The notes under the pieces are model-generated. The model searched no databases. It was not told the origin of the DNA and saw only the letters and a program-made list of their open reading frames with translations. A stretch of 64,000 nucleotides of DNA from Fasciolopsis buskii (Eukaryota; Platyhelminthes; Trematoda; Plagiorchiida; Fasciolidae). Within the stretch, counting starts at the first letter, position 1; each line of letters starts with the position of its first letter. Below are positions 54,801 to 64,000 of this stretch, piece after piece. The stretch covers positions 124,001 to 188,000 of the forward strand of contig LUCM01011144.1 of assembly GCA_008360955.1 (NCBI GenBank), read 5' to 3'. Made by a program: the position numbers and the translations under genes.

Positions 54801-57800
54801 AAGATAACAGACCTGAATTCTAATATCTACGATCCCTGTTTAAGTAAATGTGCCGGCTGTTTTCTGACGATTCTTGCCGCTATCCGGATGCAAAATGCTG
54901 CAATGTAGTGCGTGGCGGGAAAGCGACGGTTGATGGTAACTAGTATAAAAGATATCAACATTAGTATCACAAAGGAATATCTGCAGCGACGAAAAAGGAA
55001 TGCGAGCTGCAATGGTAGTATGCACGAATGAGGCGTTTGTGCCCCATGGACCTCTCCTGCAGAAGAATGAGCTTTAATTCTCTTGTATTTCCGCTGGACA
55101 AAGCTATTAGAAGCTAGACAGTTTAACCCCAGAATACGGCGAAACACTCGATCGAACCTGGAAGAATGTTGAAAAAGGCATCCGAAAGCGGAATAGGCCG
55201 AAGGGGTATAGGTTACGGTCAGAACACTGTAAACACAAATGGGATGCCCTCGGTTTGAGCATTGGGCAACTGAAGAAAAAACAGGACTAAGTAGGTTGCA
55301 ACTAAAAGTTTAGGAACAGGGATGAATTGAAGGATGTTGCGCAGATGTTTGGGGCCGCTGGCGGGCGAAAATAAAAGTAAGTGGTTGATGGCATACAGGC
55401 TGTTTATAACCGACGATATTGCAGCTAACCAGGGGCTCGAAACATGTTGATTGCCTTGGAATTGAACCCGAAAGCGGCAGAGTTCGCGGCTTTATCTGCC
55501 CTTCCAATTTGCGCTTAATGAGGGATATCTGTTGCTGGGAGGCGCCGTCTAGAAAAAACAAAACCGGAGGCAGCTTGCGCGTTACTTCAGGTGCATCCTT
55601 TGGTGTTGATGTGGAAACGGGCTGCGGAAGTCTTGTGGAAGCATGGAAGTCTCCCTTTAAACTGTTTTTTGTAAACCGATGCCCCAAACAATTGACAGTA
55701 ATAAACTAAATGGCCTGATTCGGAGGCGCGGTAACGTGAACAAGGATGCCATTCACATAACTGGCATAGCCAATAATTCGATGGCCTAAAAATTGAGTAG
55801 GTATGCGCATGACAACATACATATAAAAACAAGAAAGACTACAGACCACTAATTTTGAGGTGCTTGGATGGTAGCAAGAACGACACGGACGACAAAGCAA
55901 TTCAGCTAAAGATGCGGCAAATGAACTGCCGACTGACGCCAGCAGAATTGGAATTCCGAAATTTGGACTGAAGAACAAAAACTGAAATGCTCGAATGTGC
56001 TCTATGGATCGCCGTCGCCCAAGCCAAGCTTGACGCCCTAAATTTGGGGCGGCTGTAAAATAGCCAAGCGGATACCGCGAGATGAGGAAGAGGGAATACT
56101 TGAGGCCCACCGTCTTTTTAAGCTGCATGAACGCCTGGGCTCTAGAAATTGATTTTGGGAGGATAGCCGGAGAAGCCACTGTTTGATGGTCTCAGACAAG
56201 CTTTTGGAAGTGCCGACCAACGGTTAGTCTACGTGGTTCTAGACTTTTGTGTCTATGTGCTGCAACAATTGGCGGAGGGAAAGCTGCTCGACAGTTGTGC
56301 TCTCGAAGCGCATCCTGCAATGCGCCCATTAACGTTTGATCTCCCAAATGTGCAAGTCCCCTCCTGAGGTTTTGCTGTCGAAGGACCACCCTTCTCGGTG
56401 TTTTGCAATTATAAGTCTCCTCAGGTGGATTCCAGTGCGGCTGTCATAAGAACTTGGGAGAGGATCGCAGAAAATTGCGCATTAAGATGATTTAATTCCT
56501 CCAAACCCGTTTTGTTCGAAAATGACTTTCAAGAGAATCTCATGCAGATCCGTGGCAGCGCATTAAGCAGACGGTGATATTAAGCGATGGAGTTTCACGG
56601 TCAGGGCAAACTTCAGCGACAGCTGGACACCGCAGTGGCATGTGCTAAGCAGTAAATCAGGAACTACTGCGAACATGAAGCCAAGTATCCCGGTGTCAGA
56701 CCCACGGGAAACGTTTTTCAAGTCTGCAGGGAAATTAGGGAAGATGAAGCTTCGCACAGATGCCGCATGCCAGGAGCTCGGAATCATCAACAGATGATCG
56801 GTGGTCCGAGGTAATCAGCTGATTCTCGTGCAATCCTGGTAGGATTGGTTTGCTTTCGTCACAAGACGTCCGCCCTGACAGGAGCATCGGGTAAAAATTT
56901 TGGGTAAGGCTTGCTCATCGCTATTTTACGGGACAAATTGAGCCTGCGCCAAAGATGACGTGGCCAAGAATGGGGTTCAAGCAGTGCTACGGGAAGCCAC
57001 TTCAAAAAATAAAGGAAGTAATGTTTTCCACACAAGAAGGTGTATTCGAAGAGGTTTTGCGCATATGTACAGCCTACGGCGGATACTAACGTTCTTAGTG
57101 ACCTTGGAGTGAGATAACGTAATATAATCCCTTAAGGTCAGAGTAGCCTTGAAATCCTTCTTCCATCCTGTGAAAGCCTGCTGCCGTTGGCGATTTGACG
57201 TGGTCGTTATTTCCGGGCGGGAAAACAAATCATCTGTCAGTAAAGCTGAAGCGACGCGTGCCGTATAGTAATTAAAGAAGCCCAAATTGGGAAGGCCAAG
57301 GGATACCAAAGCGGTTACCATCAGACTGGTGCTAGTTTTCTTAAATAAACCTACAATGGTTTTTCCAGAGAAGCCCTAAGATGATTTGAAGTGTCGGCGG
57401 ATTGGGAGTCGGCTGCATTAGACTTAAGCAACAGGCTGGCAACTATTGGCCTCCAACTATAAAGACGGTGCTTTATCATTGATTTACTCTAGGGTGAACA
57501 GTTGAACTACAGGACTGTGTGGGCGGGTTGGAAACAAACCTTACCCAAGGGAATCCTTGATGGCTGGAGGCCGGCCGATGGAGATTCGTTATCGGAGCCT
57601 TAGTGAAGCCTTTTTACTGGACAGCCAGCTGCACAATTTGGCAAAGCTGGGTCCAGCTGGCAAAAGGTGATGCGATTACACAGCTATCTTAACGTTCGGG
57701 TGGGCAACAGTGAATTCTGGTCAAGCATCAAGAGCTGCGCAACACCAGGCTCTATTTCAAGTTTTCCTTTGTCCCCACTTATTTATGAATGATTCTAGAC

Positions 57801-59829
57801 GGGAAATCTGAAAGTGGATTCAACTATGCTAATGACGCCACAATTAATGGAGAGGATATCACGCGAGGTTCAGTTCCGGGGAAGTTTATTCATGAAGATG
57901 GGAGCAATAGAATAAAGCCGGCAAGTATAAATTACTCAATTCAAATATGGTTTAGATCAGTATATAGAGCTGCTTTGTGCGTCACAGATAACGGATTTAG
58001 GGATTTTCGTTGCACATTAGCTTAGCCGTGTTGAAATTGCCGAATATTTGCAGAGAATGCAAGGAAGGTTCTGGCTATTAGCAATGCGGCGCTAACAGAT
58101 CGGCAAAGGGTTACTACTTTAGAACCTAACAGCGTATCCTCTGTTTGATTACCGCAACGATTGTCGTTTCTCACACTGGATCAAGGACGCAAGATAAAAA
58201 AAAGAAGGGCCAGCTTCCAGTGATTAGAATGGACAGGAAAATGGGAACAGTTATGCAGTATGTTTCAAGTTTGGGCATCCTGTTATGTGAACCCAGAAAA
58301 AGAATAGACTTTGCGCAAGGGCTTAAGATTTAAAGAAGCTAGGTGCCCATTGAGGTTGCAAATATCGTGTCGCTTCAAAACTCATTTTAACTTCATATAC
58401 ATTGATTTACGGACAGACGCCATTAAGCTGCGAGACACCCAGAGGCTCCCACGATAGGAGGACATTCAGTGGGTTGCGGTGGAAGTTGAACAGTAGCCAA
58501 AGATGTACACTTATCCGTTGACAGAGTGGAGAATCATTGCGGCTTTTGTCAAACAAGCTCCCCCTTGGCCAGTTGGGTGGTAGACTGGGGGTGGTTGGGA
58601 GGGGGAAATCGGTGATTGCGCTACGTGTTCCCACGTCGTGAGTGGTCATCGTGCAGATTTTTAAATTAATTTTTGGTTATTCTACCGTTATTCGCTAAGC
58701 AAAAATCATTTTCATCGACATAAAAATTAGCTTGATTTTCTGAGCATTGAAGATTTTGAATTGATTACTGTTTATTTATTTTGCACATTTTTGGGTAAGC
58801 TTTGGGCAGTTACACTTCCAGCTCTGACCTGACCTTGGAGTGAACGCTTTTATGCTACATGGCACAAATTCAATCGTCTGCTTAGTTGTCTCGAGAGAAG
58901 ATACAATTGTCCGACAGTCTATTCATTTTTATATCCACGCGATTACTTATCCCTCAGAGACATCTTGTCATTCGGACATACAATGTGACTCAGGCTGTTT
59001 TCCTTTATGCCACATTATGGTGCATTATTTATTTCAACCGGTCATTTAACGGTTGTCATTTATTGTAGGGTATTATTGTCCTGTTAATTTACTTTCAGGC
59101 CCATTTTGCGGACGCATAACCTGCTTCCTACCGTTGACACTCACTTAGTCTTTTGAAGTATTCACACGTTACGTCTTTTTTAGTAGTCCTTAGCGGTTCT
59201 CTAAAAAGAACAGTACCAACCCGATTACGCACAGTATCCTGTCATCTCAGTAGTCGTAACAAATATGAGTGGTCACATTTAGGAATCTTAATTAGATTTC
59301 TTTCCAACCGTTAAACTTTGGAAGAAAAGCAGAATGGCTCGTGGTGTGCATCCGTGAGGCTACACGCGCCCTAGGTGTTCACGCAACTAACACTACAAAA
59401 CGCCGAAAGAATGGCTCTAGTTTAAGAAGAAAGAGCCAGTGCTCCGTAGTACGTAACGACATTGCGGGTGAAGCCACAGATAGGGAACCGATTTCCGAAA
59501 AATATTATCCAATTTATTAGACCACGTTGAAAATTTGGAGCACAGAACCTCCTGTGGCGAAAGAAGAAATTGTTCCGCCGGATAGCTTGTTTAACCGAAT
59601 ATTGACCGTCCAGCGCGGTCGCCGTGCGCGTGTTGCTCTAGCACATTCCGCTTGCACGCACCTGTTAAAAATCCACCCAACCTTCCACCACTTTCGACTG
59701 TCTTTTCGTTGTATTCGCAGAATGTCAGGTTTGCCAGTATTGCAATCGTACAAAGCCGGGTAAGAGTGACGCAACAGTGGTCACAGTGGTCAAGCACGAG
59801 TAAACGCATTATAGGACAATCAGTTGTAC
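45851..59829. other. 14-kb stretch without a recognisable gene or element
   Basis: No conserved domain, splice-consistent gene or known transposon block was found. Open frames of 100-160 codons are common on the minus strand (49632-50027, 53819-54136, 55310-55687, 55706-56179, 56977-57321), more than elsewhere, but adjacent frames do not join into a protein I recognise. The plus frame at 57789-58025 (78 codons, polar) is likewise unassigned. An old, unidentified element is possible. Confidence 0.35.
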
Positions 59830-59860
59830 AGCTAAGCTAATAAGCGGCTTACGTTTACCC

Positions 59861-60040
59861 GTACCCAACGATGCAGGAGGGTGCCCTTGGATGAGTTCAT
59901 ACAAACACCTAGTCGTGTGGCCGTTATACGTTGTATCCCAGGAAAGCGTGGACGAATGGATACAAATGTGGCCGCAGAAACCGGAACGCGGTCATTCACC
60001 CGTGATGACACGACGGGGTGAGATTTGAACAAGATTTGAA
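59861..60040 (+). repeat. Left arm of a 180-bp inverted repeat
   Basis: It pairs with the reverse complement of 60171-60350. My ungapped hand alignment gives about 150 of 180 identical positions. Weaker similarity continues for some 30 bp outward on both sides. The longest exact blocks include GGGTGCCCTTGGATG and CTAGTCGTGTGGCC. No gene lies in it. Confidence 0.93.
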
Positions 60041-60170
60041 GCTTGGTTGCGTAACATGTCTTATGGTTTTCGTCGTTTATATATCTTTACCATTCCGGAG
60101 TGACAAACTAGCACAGGCGGCACGACGAAGTCTTACTAGCGTTATCAGTAAGTCGTTTCACGCAAAAAGA

Positions 60171-60350
60171 TTCAAATCCTGTTCAAATCCCATCTCGTTG
60201 TGTCGTTACGTTTGGATGAGTAAGTTCCTGTTTCTGCAGCCGCCCTTGCATCTATTCGTCCACGCTTTCCTGGGAGACAACGCATACCGGCCACACGACT
60301 AGGCGTTCGTATGAACGCATCCAAGGGCACCCACTTGCATTGTTGGGTAC
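60171..60350 (-). repeat. Right arm of a 180-bp inverted repeat
   Basis: Reverse-complement partner of 59861-60040, separated from it by a 130-bp spacer (60041-60170) with no internal similarity seen. The pair is either two head-to-head copies of one short repeat or a foldback-type element. Confidence 0.93.
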
Positions 60351-60950
60351 TAGAAAAATTAAGTGACTTAATAGCGCAGTCGTTTCAAATCCAGCACAGA
60401 ATAACCAGATCGTGAATGTGGCGCAAGATTTCTAAACCGTGTATAAGGTTAGAGGTCAACAGTCTAGGTTGGCAAGCTGTCACATCTTGAGCACTGAGGA
60501 AGCTGTCGCAGTCTTCACAAACCATCACTGTAATCTCGAAAACATTTTGTGATTGAGCTTTATTACCACTGGCCTACCCGCCATCGCGATGCAAACCATA
60601 GACAACAAAACAAATAACACGACACGCTCTTGTGTATTAATGTCATGCAGAAAAAACCAAAAATCCGTTTCCCAACCATAATTTTATCTGACAAATAAAA
60701 TCCCTCCGAAGGAAAGTTTCCAAAAAAGGGATTATGATGCAATGAAATAGTGCTCGTTTAAAGGGAGCTTCTAAAATGGACGGCGCTCAGGGCGCTTCGC
60801 TGGCGATTGTGTTACAGAACATTTTGGGCAGGACCAACGATTGACTGCATTGGGAGGATAACCGTTCCTTGGTAGGCTGGGTAAATGAAAATACACCCAG
60901 AAATGCCACTCGTGACGATCCTTGGCATGGCTCAATAAGCACCGACGTAA
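60351..60950. other. No gene between the inverted repeat and the RTE element
   Basis: Nothing recognisable; the right part may be the 3' untranslated tail of the RTE element running leftward. Confidence 0.4.
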
Positions 60951-62716
60951 TCAAAAAAATCGTTCAGCGTTAATGAAAAAACCAAGCCTCACTGACCACT
61001 GCCATTCCCCAGAGTTACACGGGTACATAAAAAGAGTGAATGTCCAAGGGGAACAGGGAGTGGACCTACAAGGGCGGGAACAGATAAGATGCTGCTGCAG
61101 CCAACATATGGAACAAAGTCTAACTGTACAAACGCACATGTTCTCAATCATTCTGATTCGATAGGAAATGACAGCACGATTGTCACTGTTTACGGTCACT
61201 GCCATGTCCTTCAGTGTCTCCAACCAGCAAGTTGACGAGTCTTTCGGACCCCAACCACGAAGGCGTGAGACACCTACTTTACCTAACTTCGCTGTACATT
61301 TTCTCATCCCACGTTGCCACGTCATCTGTTGGCCTCCACATGGCTTCTTCCATTCCTTAGGAGGAACACAAAATAAGGCACGGTGTGGTAGACGAGTGTT
61401 CGTCATACGCAACACGTGACCCAACCAGCGTAGTCTACTAAGTTTCATACGCTGAAACAAGGTATTCGCAGAAGTGGCACCCAATACCAGATTCCTAACC
61501 TCAATATTACTCACCCGGTCACTCCATCCAATCCTAGCCATACTACGTAAACATCGGTTGTCGAAAACCTCCAACCGACGAACATCGCCCACACGCATAC
61601 TCCACGTCTCGCAACCGTGCAACAGAACTGAACGCACTGCAGTACAGCACACGTGACCTTTCAACTTCAGTGAAATATCAGGCCGACGCCACAAGGGTTT
61701 CAGTCCAGCGTAAACTGCCCAAGCCTTGGATATACGCGTGTTTACCTCCACTCCCGAACTACCATCGTCGGACACGCAGCTACCAAGGTAGGTGAAACGG
61801 TCCTCTCCATCCAGTATCAAGTTCGGCGTTGCTGTCGTCCAGTTCTGTAACAGCACTTTACACTATGAAGGTGCAAAGCACATGTCAAACTGAGCAACCG
61901 ATCTCGACAGTCTATCTAGTGCCCGTTGTGCATGGTCCGCAGACTCGAACAGGCACACGACGTCGTCTGCGTAATCTAGACCACATAGCTTCCCTCCACT
62001 TCCCAGTTTGACTCCTACATCCCGGAGACCTACTAAAGCATCTTCCATCACCTCGTCCATGACGAAGTTGTACAAGAATGGAGAGATCGGACACCCTTGT
62101 CGAACGCCACTAGTTGTTTTGAATGAACGTGACAATTCACTGTATACCCTCACGCGACCGTAGCTATGCGAGTACAATGCTCGCAACAGGTTCACAACTT
62201 CGTTTGCATACCCTTCCGGTGGAGAGCACTGAGTAGTGCCGGTCGATCCACGGAGTCGAAAGCACCTTTCAAGTCGAGAAAGACTAGGATCGTAGGACGG
62301 TGGTGCGTGTGGCGCGTTTCGAGTATCTGTCGAAGAAGGAATATTTGGTCGATGCAACCTCGACCTGGCCGAAATCCGGCCTGTTGTTCGCGGATATTAC
62401 TCTCGCGAATCGGTGTCAAACGGCGCAGCATTATTGAAGCTAAGACCTTAGTAACTATCGGAATTAAACTAATCCCACGATGATTGCTGCAGTCACTCCG
62501 TGTACCCTTCTTGAAGATGAGCATAATCAGTGACTCACACCACGATAGCGGGATACGCTCCTCGTTCCAAATATCACGAAGCAAGGAGGTAAGTGATTTC
62601 ATCAGCACTTCTCCACCCAATTTGAAAAGAACTGGGAGAAGGTCGTCGGGACCGGCTGCTTTCCCCTCTTCAGAAGCCGAATATTCGACTGCACTTCCAC
62701 TTCCGTTAGGGATCAA
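60951..62716 (-). pseudogene. RTE reverse transcriptase domain, broken
   Basis: Three frames together give the RT. The first (62192-62716) has GKAAGPDDLLPVLFK, HRGISLIPI, QAGFRPGRGCIDQIF and motif A VFLDLKGAFDSVDR. After a frameshift near 62.21 kb, the second (from about 62.23 kb) has EGYANEVVNLLRALYS, the motif B block SGVRQGCPISPFLYNF and motif C LDYADDVVCLF. A TAG at 61863-61865 interrupts FAPS.CKVLLQNW; a lysine AAG to TAG change is likely. The same frame then continues to 60951 with FTYLGSCVSDDG, LHGCETWSMRVGDVRRLEVF and LRWLGHVLRMTNTRLPHR. All RT catalytic aspartates are retained, so the copy is fairly recent. Confidence 0.94.
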
Positions 62717-63905
62717 GTGACGCTTCCCAAAGATTCACAGCTCCAGACGTCGGACTAGATACGATAGCGTATGGCCAACTAAACTGATCCTTGAAATGCT
62801 CTGCCCAACGGTCCAGTCTTTCCTGTCTACAGTGAATGAGCTCTCCAGTCCTATCGCACACGACTTCACTAACCGAAGTTCGCCGCCCACCACTGTCGCG
62901 TATAAGCTTAAATAGTCATTGACTGTTACCTGAAGCGGACGCCACTTCCATCTCTTCGGCTATCCTAACCCACCAGTTTTCTCGGTCATTCCTAAGGCTT
63001 ACCGTCAACTGACGCTCCAACTGCCGACGCATCTTATTCATTTCCTTGCAGTTAAGCAGCTCACGTTTTTGCTCCATTAGACTTAGCGACGCTTGCGAGA
63101 TCCAGTGTTTTTGATGAATGCTAGGTCTGGGACCGCAGGCGAAATTCGCTGCCAAATGCATAGCCTGCTTAATTTGATCCCACTGCTCGTCTACATTGCT
63201 GCTTGTCGAAGTTTTTAGTTCGTCGGACAGTTTCTGTTCGTAGCTGTTGTGAACAGCCGAGTCAGACAAACGTTCGACAGCCAATCGGGTTTGTGGCCTG
63301 CGTCGATGGCCATTCAGCTGCAGCAAAAATCGCATTAAAACTAACGCATGGTCCGATTCGACGTACGTGGTCCAGTATGATCTACAGTGCTGGACAGAAC
63401 CGCGCCAACGGTAGCTTACTGCGATATGGTCAATCTGATTCAAAATACCTGTCGAGCTAGAGCGCCATGTCGCAGTGCGACGCGAACTGTGTCGGAAATT
63501 CGTACTAGATAGGAATAAATGATTATCTGCACAGAATTGGAGAAGTCTTTCTCCGTTGTCTGTTCGCTGTGCAGGCAAGGCGCATCGCCCACCTAAACAG
63601 GACTCCGATGCACTGAGTTTTCCAACTTGTGCATTAAAGTCACCTGCTACCACTACAATGTCATAGCGTTTCCTCTTTCGAACAAGAGTGACGAGGTTAT
63701 CGTAAAACTCGTCTTCCTCCATATCAGTGCTGCGGTCTGTTGGAGCGTATGCCGAGATAACAAATAAGCTACGCTTAACACTACTATCCTTTCGGACGCC
63801 GACTGATCCCTGCAGTCTCATGGCACACAAGCGACTGTTGACTGGGATCCAGTCTAAAAGGGCTGCTTCAGCCTTCTCACTCAAGACTATTTCTACACCG
63901 CGTTA
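62706..63905 (-). pseudogene. RTE endonuclease domain (AP-endonuclease-like), broken
   Basis: The main open stretch is 62916-63884 (322 codons). Numbering from its first residue, the conserved metal and catalytic sites of the exonuclease-endonuclease-phosphatase fold are present: GDFNA at 81-85, NQIDHI at 149-154 and SDH at 177-179. A basic, Q/R-rich connector follows (RRQLERQLTVSLRNDREN near 285-302). The frame stops at TGA 62916-62918 but continues with LFKLIRDSGG and RLDRWAEHFKDQFSWP down to TAA at 62706. Upstream a TAA at 63903-63905 precedes RGVEIVLSEKAE, so this copy is also broken near its start. The residues needed for DNA nicking survive, but they are not linked to an RT in one frame. 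Confidence 0.92.
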
Positions 63906-64000
63906 ATCCACAGCTTGAGCTGCTTCGTCTCCCGAAGTGCGAAGAAAATATCTTGACGAGACGTTTGGCGCAGTTAGTTGAATTACTCTACTCGAATCAT

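Larger units (their letters stand above)
60951..64000 (-). mobile_element. RTE-clade non-LTR retrotransposon, inactive, 5' end outside window
   Basis: This is a copy-and-paste element whose single polyprotein would carry an AP-type endonuclease followed by a reverse transcriptase, transcribed leftward. The order endonuclease, connector, RT and then a C-terminal RLRWLGHVLRM-type domain is typical of RTE elements, which are abundant in flatworms (SR2 of schistosomes is the classic case). The reading frame is broken by stops at 63903, 62916 and 61863 and by frameshifts near 62.70, 62.66 and 62.21 kb. The element continues past the right edge. Its leftward end lies near 60.95 kb or slightly below; no poly-A or target duplication was identified. 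A 193-bp fragment at 38.55 kb and a 3' fragment at 43.44-43.92 kb belong to the same or a close family. Confidence 0.95.

Overview
This window looks like nuclear DNA of a flatworm, most likely a digenean trematode. That is an inference from four things: a metazoan G-protein gene with long introns behind a 36-nt first intron, tRNA-derived SINEs, and decayed RTE-clade, CR1-like and CACTA-like elements. The species cannot be fixed from the sequence. I found no bacterial-style operon, no rRNA, no CRISPR array and no intact mobile element.

Layout. Positions 1-28.8 kb are intergenic and hold the wreckage of transposons. There are three CACTA-like transposase remnants: 3.2-3.85 kb on the minus strand, and 15.56-16.72 kb and 22.29-22.69 kb on the plus strand. 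There is a CR1-like reverse transcriptase remnant at about 17.78-19.03 kb (plus), whose tail may reach an ATT repeat at 21.08 kb. There are also tRNA-derived or SINE-like repeats at 8.05-8.22, 8.60-8.82 and about 9.76-9.96 kb. From 28,839 to 45,166, on the minus strand, lies the one host gene I can establish. It encodes the G-protein beta subunit (GNB1 type) in six coding exons that join in frame to exactly 340 codons plus a stop. Its introns 2 and 3 (7.1 and 6.4 kb) carry a dead RTE-like element (34.1-36.5 kb), a 193-bp RTE fragment (38.55 kb), an antisense RTE 3' fragment (43.44-43.92 kb), two related SINEs in opposite orientation (32.5 and 37.3 kb) and AT microsatellites.

Positions 45.2-59.8 kb show no gene or element I can name. 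A 180-bp inverted repeat with a 130-bp spacer sits at 59.86-60.35 kb. From 60.95 kb to the right edge, a better-preserved but still inactive RTE-clade retrotransposon runs on the minus strand, with an AP-type endonuclease followed by a reverse transcriptase. Its 5' end lies outside the window.

Functionally, the only clearly working gene is the Gbeta subunit. All identified mobile elements carry stops, frameshifts or lost catalytic residues. All alignments and identity counts given here were done by eye within the window, without database searches.
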